DNA of 64,000 nt from an uncultured Eubacterium sp. (GCA_934316845.1 CAKRDZ010000004.1:42202-106201); one strand, 5' to 3'; shown: positions 33,572 through 43,334, numbered from the stretch's first letter. Numbers and translations: made by a program. The notes: a model not told the origin generated them from the sequence alone.

Positions 33572-35275
33572 TTATTTTGTACGCGCAGCCTCCAAAAAAG
33601 CAGTAAAGGCCGGTTTCGGATCATCAATGGATTTACCGAAAAGGAGCGGCTGGGACTTTCCTCTCCAGGAAATGCTATCGTAAAGCCCCCATATCGTAAG
33701 TCCGGTAATTCCTTTCGGGCTTACTGTCTTATTGCGGTTTTTCTGCTTTGCGATCACCATCTCCATAAAATCTTTTACAAAGGCAGCCTGCTCTTCTATC
33801 GTTTCCCCTTCGTTTTTGTAATCATACGAAGGACCTTTTTTATCGGTTCCATCGGTATCAAAATTAATGGTAAAGTCAAGTTCTGTAATCTGGACTTCAT
33901 AGCCCGCATTCATAAACTTTTCCAGTGCTGTACCATACTCTTCTATGGTTGGTCTCTTGATGTCAACATGGCTCTGCATTCCGATTCCTGAACAGATTTT
34001 TGCCTTCTCGCCTTCATTTATGAAATTCACAAGAGCAAGAAGATCCTCCACTTCAAAATACGTGTCATAATCATTGCAGAACAGCGTAACTTTATCTGCT
34101 GCATTATATTTTTCAAGCATCTCATAAGCACGTTCAAATGCTCGTTTCACATAGGATGGCTGATCTTCCATGTCCCCGTATACGGTTGTCCAGTTATGAC
34201 CCCAGGCTTTTCCGCGATGAAGATACTCATTGACAACATCCCATGCATATACGATCGTTCCATTTTCTCCCGCAATTTCTTTTTCCTTCTGCATTACATG
34301 ATTCATCACGGTGCAGACATAGAAATCAAGTCTGGCATTCATCGTATCGGTATCTACATCATCTTCATCCGCATCAAAGTTCTGTGCAAAGAACCATCCC
34401 GGTGTCTGGCTGTGCCACAAAAGCGTGTGCACGCGAAGATCCAGACCGTTGTCATATGCAAGTTGTAAAATTTTGTCAATTCTTTCAAAATTTAACTTCG
34501 GTACGGTTTCTTCCTTATACTCCGCAGGAATGATATAACCAAGTTTTTCCGCCTCTGCTTTTGTAATGGCAGTTACTTTGGAACCAAGGACAGCGTCCGG
34601 TTTCATTTCATTCTCCATCGTAATACTGTTAAAATGCTTCTTTACGAAATCCAGTGTCTTATCGTTCTGAAGCTGGCTCGTGCTTGGATCTGATCCGTAG
34701 TTAGCACAAGTTCCTAGATATTTGAACAGATCCTGATAAGCACCACGTATACTATCTTTTTCTGCCGGCGCTAATGTTGGTGCCGGTTTTACCGTTACCG
34801 CAGGTGTTGTATTCGGTGTAACTTCAGGCACTGCACTTGCCGTTGCTGCCGGCGCTGTGCTGCTTGCTGCCGACGGTGCTGCGCTGGCTGTCACATTCGG
34901 TGTTACTTCGGGTGTTTTTCCTGACACATTATTTTTTTGCGGATTCATTACTTTTACTTTACACGTAAGGGTATACGTTTTCTTCCACCGCACCTTGCAG
35001 GTAATCTTTGCACTGCCTTTTTTCTTTGCAATGATCTGTGCTGATTTCTTCGACTTTTTCCTGATTGCGGCGACTTTCTTATTGCTGCTTTTCCAGGTAA
35101 CTTTCGCCTTGCCGGCTTTTTTAACTTTTATCACTGCCTTTTTCCCGCTTACCAGTTTGATGCTCTTTTTAGATAAAGCAGGCTTTTTCGCCGCATCTGC
35201 CTGACTGCCAGCCGGAATAGCCGCAATCACGCACAATGCACCGGCAAGAACCATTGCTAAGGCTCTCTTTCTCAT
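33572..35275 (-). CDS. Secreted GH10 endo-1,4-beta-xylanase with N-terminal Big domain
   Basis: The 567-aa product has a signal peptide (cleavage near SQADA, residue 28), a Lys-rich Ig-like module (residues about 30-115), a Pro/Thr/Ala/Val linker rich in TP repeats (about 118-175), and a GH10 barrel. The catalytic acid/base is Glu350 in WDVVNEYLH and the nucleophile Glu465 in ITELDF; LRVHTLLWHSQTP is the typical substrate strand. It cleaves the xylan backbone outside the cell. The ATG at 35275 is preferred over the open GTG at 35302 because AAGGAGG is 8 nt away. It follows the esterase gene by 33 bp. Confidence 0.92.
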   Translation of the reverse strand: MRKRALAMVLAGALCVIAAIPAGSQADAAKKPALSKKSIKLVSGKKAVIKVKKAGKAKVTWKSSNKKVAAIRKKSKKSAQIIAKKKGSAKITCKVRWKKTYTLTCKVKVMNPQKNNVSGKTPEVTPNVTASAAPSAASSTAPAATASAVPEVTPNTTPAVTVKPAPTLAPAEKDSIRGAYQDLFKYLGTCANYGSDPSTSQLQNDKTLDFVKKHFNSITMENEMKPDAVLGSKVTAITKAEAEKLGYIIPAEYKEETVPKLNFERIDKILQLAYDNGLDLRVHTLLWHSQTPGWFFAQNFDADEDDVDTDTMNARLDFYVCTVMNHVMQKEKEIAGENGTIVYAWDVVNEYLHRGKAWGHNWTTVYGDMEDQPSYVKRAFERAYEMLEKYNAADKVTLFCNDYDTYFEVEDLLALVNFINEGEKAKICSGIGMQSHVDIKRPTIEEYGTALEKFMNAGYEVQITELDFTINFDTDGTDKKGPSYDYKNEGETIEEQAAFVKDFMEMVIAKQKNRNKTVSPKGITGLTIWGLYDSISWRGKSQPLLFGKSIDDPKPAFTAFLEAARTK

Positions 35276-35308
35276 ATTCATTTCCTCCTTAAACTTATTC
35301 ACGTTATG

Positions 35309-36661
35309 CTATTGAAAGATTCGTCTTGCAAAATTATACAAGCCCTCTCTCCACGCTTTCCAGTCATGTCCGTAAGAAACCACGTTAAACATATGAGGAA
35401 CATTGTTTTTCAACAGCGCATTATGATATATGGTTGGATAATCATTTACAACATTATCAAATTCTCCCTGCTGGATCATGATCAATGTGTTCTGCTGATA
35501 CTCATTTGGAATGGTAAAGGACTCTTCGGTAAACAATCCCTTTTCCGCATTGTAAGGAAGGACTCCCGGAGCCGGCTCAAATGCGCCAATGTAGCTGAAG
35601 TAATCAAGCATATTGAATCCGCAATACAAGGTATTTCTACCACCCATCGACAATCCTCCGATGGCATGATTATCTCTGCCTTCCATAATCGAATAGTTTT
35701 CTTCCATATAAGGGATCAGACTCGTTTTCAGTTCTTCCAGCGTACGGTTAAAAGCATCAAATCTTGCCTGACTTAATGCCTGTCCCGGATCTTTTTCCCC
35801 CGGTGCCACAACGACCTGATTCGGGCATACAATGATCATTTCCGGACATTTACCTGCGCGGATGAGATTTCCGACAACACGCTCCGGATGTCCGCCCTTC
35901 CATTCATCTTCGTTTCCGCCAACGCCGTGAAGCAGATAAAGGATCGGGTACTTTTTGCCGGCATCATAATTGACCGGAAGATAAATAACTGCTTTGCGGT
36001 CTGCTTCCGAAACCTTCGAATAGTATGTAATTTTTTGTGGTTCCATATAGGTATAATCGTCCATCTCATCATAATAGTCCTCTGGGACACCAAACTCTTC
36101 ATCAATAACCTCTTTATTTTTGGAAAATGGTGTAGCAGCCGGTGTTGCAGTTGGCTCCTCCGTTTTCTGTGGTGCAGCACTTGGCGTTACAACCGGTGTT
36201 GCGGCCGGTGTCTGGGAAGGTGCCACAGTTGGTGCGATTGAAGGTACCGCAGTTGGTGCGATTGAAGGTACCGCAGTAACTGCCGGTGCTGCCGTAGTGT
36301 CAGATTGTAGTGTGGTCTTTGCTTTATTTTTCACAATTACATTCACCTTACCTATCGTTTTTTTCTTAGCCTTTTTCTTTTCCGTCACGGTAATCACTGC
36401 TTTTCCCGCTTTTTTAGCTGTCACAACCCCCTTCGCACTTACTTTTGCGATCGCAGCCTTGGAGGATTTAAAGGAATATTTTGCCCCTTTTACCTTACCT
36501 TTCACTTTAATCGTCTTCTTTTGTCCCTTTTTAAGAATCATCTTCTTTACTGCGCATTTTGCTTTTGCAGAAACCTGCATATCTGCTGAACACATTCCAG
36601 ATAAAACAACGGCGCCTGCCAGAAGGACTGCTGTTACTTTCTTGGTTTTACTCGTAAACAT
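35309..36661 (-). CDS. Secreted CE1-type esterase (feruloyl / acetyl-xylan) with N-terminal Big domain
   Basis: The 450-aa product has a signal peptide, a Lys-rich Ig-like module (residues about 35-115), an Ala/Pro/Thr/Ser linker with repeated VPSIAPT units, and an alpha/beta-hydrolase domain of the esterase D / CE1 family: PILYLLHGVGGNEDEW, nucleophile Ser338 in GGLSMGG, and a C-terminal His in YGHDWKAW. Such enzymes remove ferulate or acetate from xylan and help the xylanase next door. The ATG at 36661 has GGAGAG 6 nt upstream. The operon is divergent from an AraC regulator. Confidence 0.88.
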   Translation of the reverse strand: MFTSKTKKVTAVLLAGAVVLSGMCSADMQVSAKAKCAVKKMILKKGQKKTIKVKGKVKGAKYSFKSSKAAIAKVSAKGVVTAKKAGKAVITVTEKKKAKKKTIGKVNVIVKNKAKTTLQSDTTAAPAVTAVPSIAPTAVPSIAPTVAPSQTPAATPVVTPSAAPQKTEEPTATPAATPFSKNKEVIDEEFGVPEDYYDEMDDYTYMEPQKITYYSKVSEADRKAVIYLPVNYDAGKKYPILYLLHGVGGNEDEWKGGHPERVVGNLIRAGKCPEMIIVCPNQVVVAPGEKDPGQALSQARFDAFNRTLEELKTSLIPYMEENYSIMEGRDNHAIGGLSMGGRNTLYCGFNMLDYFSYIGAFEPAPGVLPYNAEKGLFTEESFTIPNEYQQNTLIMIQQGEFDNVVNDYPTIYHNALLKNNVPHMFNVVSYGHDWKAWREGLYNFARRIFQ

Positions 36662-36716
36662 ATTCATCTCTCCATTCTTTCTACTAAATTAGACTCTAAA
36701 TTGTTTTTGTGTTTTT

Positions 36717-36745
36717 ATTTTACATCCTTGCTTTTTGTTTCACAA
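36717..36745 (-). promoter_or_regulatory. Promoter of the esterase-xylanase operon
   Basis: -35 TTGTGA (36740-36745), a 17-bp spacer and -10 TAAAAT (36717-36722) on the minus strand. It overlaps the divergent AraC-gene promoter. Confidence 0.55.
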
Positions 36746-36756
36746 TATCGTATAAT
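36728..36756 (+). promoter_or_regulatory. Promoter of the AraC-family gene
   Basis: TTGCTT (36728-36733), a 17-bp spacer and TATAAT (36751-36756). It shares 18 bp with the opposite esterase promoter, so the two are likely mutually exclusive. Confidence 0.6.
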
Positions 36757-36796
36757 TGCAATAAATACACATATAATTTGAAAAAGGAGAGATTTT

Positions 36797-37576
36797 ATGC
36801 ATATACATAATGCCATTTATAATACCGTCCACGAAAACGGATATTCAACTTCCCGTGCATCGGGGATCGCTGACTATCTTCTCTTGTATATCAAAACACC
36901 TGCACTGCTTCAAGTACATGAAAACACGTATACAATAACAGATCCATCGGTTGTGGTCATCTCCGGTTACACCCCCTATAAATACATTTCTGTCACCGCG
37001 CCGTACTGCGATGACTACATCCATTTTCTTCCACGGGATATCGATGAATTTTTAAATAAATTGCACTTTCCTTTAAATAAACCGATCAAAATTAACAACC
37101 ATGATTTGATAGATCCGGTTATCCATGCCATTTGCAGGGAATATTACGAATCAACCGAATATGTTCTTGACATTCAATACCACCAGATGATGCTTCTCAT
37201 GACACGGATCGGCGAATCCTGGTCTACTGAACATTATCAAAATTCCAAGGTGCCTTATTTTGAAAATCTGCTTGCAATACGAAAAAAGGTCTTAGCCGAC
37301 CCGACAAAAAACTGGAAGATCAAAGATCTCGCCAAAGAGACCACTCTGTCTCCGGCTTATTTTCAGGTTTTATATAGGAAAGCATTTGGAACAACTTGTT
37401 TGTCCGATATCATAGAAAATAAGATTACGGCAGCGAAAGAATACCTTCTTTCTACCGATATGTCTGTCGCAGACATCGCTTCTGAACTAGGTTACAGCCA
37501 GGTATATCATTTTATCCGGCAGTTCAAAAAAAGCACCGGAGTTACCCCCGGCGCTTTTCGAAAATCCATGCGGTAA
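36797..37576 (+). CDS. AraC-family transcriptional regulator
   Basis: The 259-aa protein has an N-terminal cupin-like sensing domain (residues about 1-140) and a C-terminal pair of AraC helix-turn-helix motifs (WKIKDLAKETTLSPAYFQVLYRKAFG and later MSVADIASELGYSQVYHFIRQFKK, quoted as segments). GGAGAG precedes the ATG by 7 nt. Its position, divergent from a xylanase/esterase operon with overlapping promoters, indicates that it activates that operon in response to xylan oligosaccharides, or to ferulate; the ligand is inferred. Confidence 0.92.
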   Translation: MHIHNAIYNTVHENGYSTSRASGIADYLLLYIKTPALLQVHENTYTITDPSVVVISGYTPYKYISVTAPYCDDYIHFLPRDIDEFLNKLHFPLNKPIKINNHDLIDPVIHAICREYYESTEYVLDIQYHQMMLLMTRIGESWSTEHYQNSKVPYFENLLAIRKKVLADPTKNWKIKDLAKETTLSPAYFQVLYRKAFGTTCLSDIIENKITAAKEYLLSTDMSVADIASELGYSQVYHFIRQFKKSTGVTPGAFRKSMR

Positions 37577-37608
37577 TCCTGCATTCAGGACCTCCCTGTA
37601 TTCACATT

Positions 37609-40600
37609 TTATTTGAAGTATTCAACGCCGCTCTCGAAGATCAACTGATTCTGATCGCCGCAGATATTCAATGCGACACCATCGCCACGACGCTCGGAGT
37701 GTGCCATTTTTCCTAACACTCTTCCATCCGGGCTTGTGATTCCTTCGATTGCGCAATAAGAACCATTTGGATTGAAATCTTCATCCATCGTCGGATTACC
37801 ATTTACATCGACATACTGTGTAGCAACCTGACCATTTTCAAACAATTTATCGATCCACTCTTTGCTTGCGACAAAACGTCCTTCTCCATGAGAAGCAGGC
37901 ACGGCATAAACGCCGCCAAGTGTCGCTTTCCGGAGCCATGGTGACTTATTGGTAACCACTTTCGTATAAACCGATTTGCTGATATGACGGCCAATGCTGT
38001 TGGTTGTCAATGTCGGTGAATCGTCTTTCTGTGTCTTAATCTCTCCATAAGGAACCAGTCCCAGTTTAACCAACGCCTGGAATCCATTACAGATGCCAAG
38101 TGCCAGACCGTCTCTCTCCTGAAGGAGGCGGTGAACGGCTTCTTTGATGCGCTCATTACGGAATACCGAAGTGATAAATTTCGCAGAACCATCCGGTTCA
38201 TCACCGGCACTGAATCCGCCGGAGAACATCAGGATCTGGGATTCGTTAATTGCTTTTTCAAACGCATCTACACTGTCTTTAATGTCTGCCTCTGTCATGT
38301 TTTTAAATACAATGCTCTCTGTCTCTGCGCCCGCAGCCACAAAAGATTTCATTGTATCATATTCACAGTTTGTACCCGGAAATACCGGAATAAATACTTT
38401 CGGTTTTGCCACTTTGTGTTTGCAGATATAAACCTCTTTCGTATCATAAAGTCCGGTATCAATCTTCTTGTCTTCTACTCCGGAACGGGTCGGGAATACT
38501 TTTTCCAATGTCTGTGTCCAGGAAGCAATTGCCTCTTCCATCGACACACTTTCCGTTCCGTAAGTAAACTCAGCCTTGTCTGTAACCGTACCAGCCACCT
38601 TGTAATCCAGTCCAAGTGAAGCCATTTTTTCTACAGCTGTAGCATCCACTTCAAGAAGAAGACCACCATAAGCCGGTTCAAAGTATGTGGAAACGGCTTC
38701 TTTTTCTTCAAAGGCAACACCCAGTTTATTACCAAATGCCATCTTTGCAGCCGCCTGAGCGATTCCTTTTCCTTCCAAAGCATAGGCTGCTTTCACAAGG
38801 CCGGCTCTCATCTGTGTCGTCACTGTCTCGTACAGTTTAAGCACATAATCGTAATCCGGAAGATCGTAAGCATCTTTGCGGATTGGCAGGCATACGAGCA
38901 CATCTCCCGCTTTTTTCAGTTCCGGTGTGACAACATCGGAAATCTTAGCCACATCTACGGCAAAGGAGCACAATGTCGGTGGTACGTCAATATCATTAAA
39001 GGTTCCTGACATACTGTCCTTTCCACCAATTGACGGAAGACCAAATTTCATCTGTGCATCGTAGGCACCCAGCAATGCCGCCATCGGTTCTCCCCAGCGT
39101 CTGCTGTCTTCGGTCATACGTTTGAAGTATTCCTGGAAGGTAAAGCGGATCTTCTTATAATCACCGCCGGCTGCCACAATCTTCGCTACCGAAGTAAGCA
39201 CCGCATATTCTGCTCCATGATATGGACTCCAGCTGGTAAGATATGGATCCATACCATAACTCATCATCGTAACCGTATCGCATTTTCCATCCAGTACCGG
39301 AAGTTTGGCGATCATGGTCTGTGTCGGTGTCAACTGGTATTTACCACCATATGGCATCGTCACGGTAGATGCTCCGATGGAACTGTCAAACATTTCCACC
39401 AGTCCTTTTTTCGAGCACACATTCAAATCTTTTAATGTCTCTGTGAAAGTTTCTTTAAAGTTGTCTTTCACTTCCACTTTTTCCATATAATTATCTGCTT
39501 TTGACGGCATCGTCACGGTTACGTCCGTTTCCTGGTGTGCACCATTGGTATCCAGGAAAGCACGGGAAATATTTACGATTTCTTTTCCTCTCCAGGAAAG
39601 AACAAGTCTTGGAGATTCCGTAACTACCGCTACCGGAATTGCCTCCAGATTTTCCTCGTTTGCATAACCAAGCATTTTATCTACATCTTTTGGATCTACC
39701 ACAATTGCCATACGCTCCTGGGATTCGGAGATAGCAAGTTCTGTACCATCCAAGCCGGCATATTTTTTAGGCACTTTATCAAGATCCACGCGCAGTCCGT
39801 CTGCCAGTTCTCCGATGGCAACAGATACACCGCCGGCACCAAAGTCATTGCATTTTTTGATCAAACGGCTGACTTCCTCTCTGCGGAACAATCTCTGGAT
39901 CTTACGCTCTGTCGGCGCATTACCTTTCTGCACTTCTGCACCGCATGTATCGATGGATTCGGTATTATGCGCTTTGGAAGATCCTGTCGCTCCACCACAG
40001 CCGTCTCGTCCGGTTCTTCCGCCAAGAAGAATGATGATGTCATCCGGATCCGAGTTTTCACGAATTACATTTTTACGTGGTGCGGCGCCCATAACGGCAC
40101 CAATTTCCAGACGCTTTGCCACATAGTTTGGATGATAGATCTCATCTACCAAGCCGGTAGCAAGTCCAATCTGGTTACCGTAAGAACTATACCCACTGGC
40201 AGCTCCTGTCACGATCTTTCTCTGTGGCAGTTTTCCTTCCAGCGTCTCTTTCAAAGATTTTGTCGGATCTGCGGCACCTGTAACACGCATTGCCTGATAA
40301 ACATAACCACGTCCTGACAATGGGTCACGGATCGCACCACCAAGACAGGTAGCAGCTCCACCAAATGGCTCAATTTCCGTTGGATGGTTATGTGTCTCAT
40401 TTTTAAAGAACACAAGCCACTCTTCGGTAACCGGTCCTTTTCCATCTTCATGATCGATCTCAACCGGAACGACAATCGAGCAGGCATTGATCTCATCCGA
40501 AACTTCCATGTCCTCCAATTTTCCTTCTGCACGAAGTTTTTTCATCGCCATAAGCGCGATATCCATCAAGGAAACAAACTTATCGTCTCTTCCTTTATAA

Positions 40601-41391
40601 ATTGTCTCATGATCTTTTTTATACTGTTCAAACGTATCCTGAATCGGCTTTTTGTAATCGCCTTCTTCAAATGTTACATTTTTCAGTTCTGTCAAAAATG
40701 TGGTGTGACGGCAGTGATCCGACCAATACGTATCCAGTACACGGATCTCTGTCACACTAGGGTCACGTTTTTCTTCATTTTTAAAATAATTCTGAATATG
40801 TAAGAAGTCTTTAAATGTCATGGCAAGCCCAAGAGACTGATACAATTGATTCAGTTCCGCCTCCGGCATGTCTTTGAAGCCATCAAAAATTTTCACATCC
40901 GCCGGTTCGTCAAATTTCGTTACCAGAGTTTCCGGAATTGTCTCATCCGTCTCTTTGGAATCTACCGGGTTGATGCAGTATTCTTTGATACGGGCAAAAT
41001 CTTCTTCGGAAATATTACCTGACAAAACATAGGTAGTCGCAGACCGGATTACCGGTTCTTCGCTTTCGTTCAACAATTTCACGCACTGTTCTGCGGAATC
41101 TGCACGCTGGTCAAACTGTCCCGGCAGATATTGAACGGAAAACACCTTATCTCCTGTTTTTTTCTCAAAACTTCCCTCATAAACATAGTCTACCGGTGGT
41201 TCTGAAAACACAGTTGCCAGTGCTTTTTTATAAGTTTCTTCCTGGATGCCCTCGACATCATAGCGAATCAATACTCGAACCTGCTCAAGATCTTTGATTC
41301 CAAGGTATTCTTTTACCTCCTGTTTCAACTCTTTTGCAGCTACGGCATAGTCCTCTTTCTTTTCTACGTAAATTCGCTTTACATTAGCCAT
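37609..41391 (-). CDS. purL: Phosphoribosylformylglycinamidine synthase, single-chain (PurL)
   Basis: PurL makes FGAM from FGAR, ATP and glutamine in purine synthesis. The 1,260-aa product fuses the parts that are separate PurS, PurL and PurQ in Bacillus: an N-terminal PurS-like region, two AIRS-type ATP domains (NHPTEIEPFGGAAT, then LGGRTGRDGCGGATG), and a C-terminal glutamine amidotransferase with catalytic Cys in LALGICNGFQ and His-Glu in PASHGEGRF. GGAGAG precedes the ATG by 7 nt. No other pur gene lies nearby. Its 51-bp upstream gap has no room for a purine riboswitch. Confidence 0.97.
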   Translation of the reverse strand: MANVKRIYVEKKEDYAVAAKELKQEVKEYLGIKDLEQVRVLIRYDVEGIQEETYKKALATVFSEPPVDYVYEGSFEKKTGDKVFSVQYLPGQFDQRADSAEQCVKLLNESEEPVIRSATTYVLSGNISEEDFARIKEYCINPVDSKETDETIPETLVTKFDEPADVKIFDGFKDMPEAELNQLYQSLGLAMTFKDFLHIQNYFKNEEKRDPSVTEIRVLDTYWSDHCRHTTFLTELKNVTFEEGDYKKPIQDTFEQYKKDHETIYKGRDDKFVSLMDIALMAMKKLRAEGKLEDMEVSDEINACSIVVPVEIDHEDGKGPVTEEWLVFFKNETHNHPTEIEPFGGAATCLGGAIRDPLSGRGYVYQAMRVTGAADPTKSLKETLEGKLPQRKIVTGAASGYSSYGNQIGLATGLVDEIYHPNYVAKRLEIGAVMGAAPRKNVIRENSDPDDIIILLGGRTGRDGCGGATGSSKAHNTESIDTCGAEVQKGNAPTERKIQRLFRREEVSRLIKKCNDFGAGGVSVAIGELADGLRVDLDKVPKKYAGLDGTELAISESQERMAIVVDPKDVDKMLGYANEENLEAIPVAVVTESPRLVLSWRGKEIVNISRAFLDTNGAHQETDVTVTMPSKADNYMEKVEVKDNFKETFTETLKDLNVCSKKGLVEMFDSSIGASTVTMPYGGKYQLTPTQTMIAKLPVLDGKCDTVTMMSYGMDPYLTSWSPYHGAEYAVLTSVAKIVAAGGDYKKIRFTFQEYFKRMTEDSRRWGEPMAALLGAYDAQMKFGLPSIGGKDSMSGTFNDIDVPPTLCSFAVDVAKISDVVTPELKKAGDVLVCLPIRKDAYDLPDYDYVLKLYETVTTQMRAGLVKAAYALEGKGIAQAAAKMAFGNKLGVAFEEKEAVSTYFEPAYGGLLLEVDATAVEKMASLGLDYKVAGTVTDKAEFTYGTESVSMEEAIASWTQTLEKVFPTRSGVEDKKIDTGLYDTKEVYICKHKVAKPKVFIPVFPGTNCEYDTMKSFVAAGAETESIVFKNMTEADIKDSVDAFEKAINESQILMFSGGFSAGDEPDGSAKFITSVFRNERIKEAVHRLLQERDGLALGICNGFQALVKLGLVPYGEIKTQKDDSPTLTTNSIGRHISKSVYTKVVTNKSPWLRKATLGGVYAVPASHGEGRFVASKEWIDKLFENGQVATQYVDVNGNPTMDEDFNPNGSYCAIEGITSPDGRVLGKMAHSERRGDGVALNICGDQNQLIFESGVEYFK

Positions 41392-41442
41392 GATTTTCTC
41401 TCCTATCTTGTCTTATCCGTCATTATAACTACAAGTTCCTTC

Positions 41443-42597
41443 TTATATTGTATAAGAGCCAAGTTTTACGCGGCCTTTCCAATAACTTTGAACTTCCGTA
41501 ACATAACTTGGTGCAAATTCTGCATATTTTGCATTGAACTGTTTTGTCTGCTCTGCTTCGACTACAGACTTGCATTCGTTGTCATAAGCTTCACTGTCAT
41601 TGTTATTTACCATTTTAATAAGATAGTATCCATCTTCGCCCTCAATAATATCGGAAATCTGGTCATTTTCCATCTTCATGATCTGTTTACGCAATTTTTT
41701 ATTAAGGAACGTTGAATCCTTCAAATCCTTTTTAATAAGATTTTCTGTCTGATACTGGATTCCGGTTTTATCATTGTCATCCAAAAGTTTTGTGAAATCT
41801 TCCGCCGTCTTTGCTTTTTCCTGCAACGCCTGCATATTGGTAAGATTTGTCTGCTTCTGCTCTGCCGAAACCTCTTTTGTTTCTTCTCCGCTTGTTTCCT
41901 GATTGCTGACTTTGTAATACTGCAAGGTATACTGTCTGTATTCTTTTTTGTCTACGGTAGCTTTCAATGCTTCTTCATCAATACCGCTCTCTTTTATAAG
42001 AATCTGGCGGAATTTTTCAGCCAAAGCATTTTTCTTAAATTCACTTTTCAGCGTTTTTTCATCCAGACCTTCCATTTTCTTTTGTTTGTCTGTGAAATTT
42101 TTCATCGTCGTGGCAACACTTTCTTCGGTTGTCTTTATTTCCTCATCCGTCAAGCTGTATCCGCGCTTCTGTGCCTCCATATAAAGGATCTCTCTCTGTT
42201 TCAGGGAATCCATTACCTGTTTCTTGGCAGCAGAAGCACCACTTCTTCCTTTTCCGTCAACATCTTCCATCTCCCAATACGTCTTTCCATATAACTGCTG
42301 ATAAATAGAGGAATACTGACTGTACTGGTTTTCTATCTGGTAAATACTGTAAACCGCTTCTTTCATGTAGACCGTGTCTTTCTTCTGTGATCCGTTTTCA
42401 TCTGTCGTGGAAACGATCAATACAGCGCGTGGACGAAGCTGCATATAGCACACTCCTGCACACAATACGATAACTGCAAGAATTCCTAAGATAGCCAGAA
42501 CCTTATTTTTAGAAGAAACAAAAGACAAAGAACCCGATCCTCCTCCCTGTTTCTTACTTACTCCGTTGTTTTTTGCTAATTTTTTTGCGTTGTTCAT
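41443..42597 (-). CDS. Membrane-anchored foldase-like protein (SurA_N / PpiC type)
   Basis: The 384-aa product has a basic cytoplasmic start, one helix (residues about 35-55), then an extracytoplasmic domain rich in Lys, Glu and Gln. Its middle has SurA/PrsA N-domain features (KKQVMDSLKQREILYMEAQKRG, YSLTDEEI) and its end resembles a PpiC-like region (IEGEDGYYLIKMVNN). It probably chaperones secreted proteins. Unlike PrsA it lacks a lipobox and uses a transmembrane anchor. GGAGGG lies 6 nt before the ATG at 42597; the longer open frame upstream has no support. Confidence 0.8.
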   Translation of the reverse strand: MNNAKKLAKNNGVSKKQGGGSGSLSFVSSKNKVLAILGILAVIVLCAGVCYMQLRPRAVLIVSTTDENGSQKKDTVYMKEAVYSIYQIENQYSQYSSIYQQLYGKTYWEMEDVDGKGRSGASAAKKQVMDSLKQREILYMEAQKRGYSLTDEEIKTTEESVATTMKNFTDKQKKMEGLDEKTLKSEFKKNALAEKFRQILIKESGIDEEALKATVDKKEYRQYTLQYYKVSNQETSGEETKEVSAEQKQTNLTNMQALQEKAKTAEDFTKLLDDNDKTGIQYQTENLIKKDLKDSTFLNKKLRKQIMKMENDQISDIIEGEDGYYLIKMVNNNDSEAYDNECKSVVEAEQTKQFNAKYAEFAPSYVTEVQSYWKGRVKLGSYTI

Positions 42598-42643
42598 TAT
42601 TACCCTCCGAAATACATTTATTTTGCACAAAGCATATAATAAT

Positions 42644-42671
42644 ATTTTACCATAATATTTTCTTTTGTAAA
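42644..42671 (-). promoter_or_regulatory. Promoter of the foldase gene
   Basis: -35 TTTACA (42666-42671), a 16-bp spacer and -10 TAAAAT (42644-42649) on the minus strand. Confidence 0.55.
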
Positions 42672-42693
42672 GAACAAACTCTATGAATTTTCA

Positions 42694-42729
42694 TAAAAAA
42701 AACTCTGTCCGGCTATCGAACAGAGTTAG
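42694..42729 (-). terminator. Terminator of tRNA-Leu
   Basis: AACTCTGT (42701-42708) and ACAGAGTT (42720-42727) form a perfect stem with an 11-nt loop. On the minus strand eight T residues follow. Confidence 0.85.
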
Positions 42730-42813
42730 TGCAGGAAAAGGGACTTGAACCCTCATGGTATTGCTACCACACGGACCTGAACCGTGCGCGTCTGCCAATT
42801 CCGCCATTCCTGC
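42730..42813 (-). tRNA. tRNA-Leu (anticodon CAG)
   Basis: The minus strand has the acceptor stem GCAGGAA with its 3' partner, an A discriminator typical of leucine tRNAs, the anticodon loop TTCAGGT (CAG), a long class II variable arm and T arm GGTTCAAGTCC. CCA is not encoded. Confidence 0.95.
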
Positions 42814-42823
42814 GTGCTTTATA

Positions 42824-42852
42824 ACAATATCACATTTTTTTTTAATTGTCAA
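42824..42852 (-). promoter_or_regulatory. Promoter of tRNA-Leu
   Basis: -35 TTGACA (42847-42852), a 17-bp A-rich spacer and -10 TATTGT (42824-42829) on the minus strand. Confidence 0.65.
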
Positions 42853-42934
42853 CAAAAAATTATGGAAATTTTTTTTGAAATGTAGTATACTGATTTTATG
42901 AAACGGAACTTAATTTGAAACGGAGGACAGTCCT

Positions 42935-43294
42935 ATGGGAATAAATATTGGTATGCTTATCTTTGGTCTTTTTGACAGTGCACTTGCTTTTTTTCTTGTG
43001 TATTGCCTTTGGACCTCTTGGTTAAAGGGAAAACGTTTCGGCCAGATTTTAGGCATCATTTTCGGGACTCTGGTGTTTACCACCTACCTCACTTTGTTTA
43101 TCTGGTTTAATACACCGGGTGTATGGGTTCGCCCGGATATCAGGACGATCATTTACGCAGCGCCGATCGTCCTGACGGTTCTTCTCTCCATCTTGACACT
43201 GCTCTCACAGCAGCCAAAGAAAAACGAAGAAGAAAACGGCGAGGATGCTCCGGCGGATTCGGAGGAAACTGCTACCGGTGAACCGGCAAAATAA
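42935..43294 (+). CDS. Small membrane protein, 119 aa, three helices and acidic tail
   Basis: The protein has three hydrophobic helices (residues about 5-27, 37-60, 70-90) and a very acidic, Asn/Glu-rich C-terminal tail of about 27 residues. GGAGG lies 8-9 nt before the ATG, so translation is well supported. No family is recognised. It precedes the phosphoribosyltransferase-like gene by 40 bp on the same strand and may be cotranscribed with it. The function is unknown. Confidence 0.75.
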   Translation: MGINIGMLIFGLFDSALAFFLVYCLWTSWLKGKRFGQILGIIFGTLVFTTYLTLFIWFNTPGVWVRPDIRTIIYAAPIVLTVLLSILTLLSQQPKKNEEENGEDAPADSEETATGEPAK

Positions 43295-43334
43295 TACTGG
43301 GTTTCAAATACTACAATCATACAGGAGGTTGCCT

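Noticed and set aside
39535..40317. Long plus-strand ORFs across purL, uvrA, nrdD and the Big-domain gene
   Set aside because: All lie opposite strongly conserved genes, have no recognisable domains and no ribosome binding site.
41392..41443. Purine riboswitch before purL
   Set aside because: Only 51 bp separate purL from the next gene, and no conserved purine aptamer core is seen.
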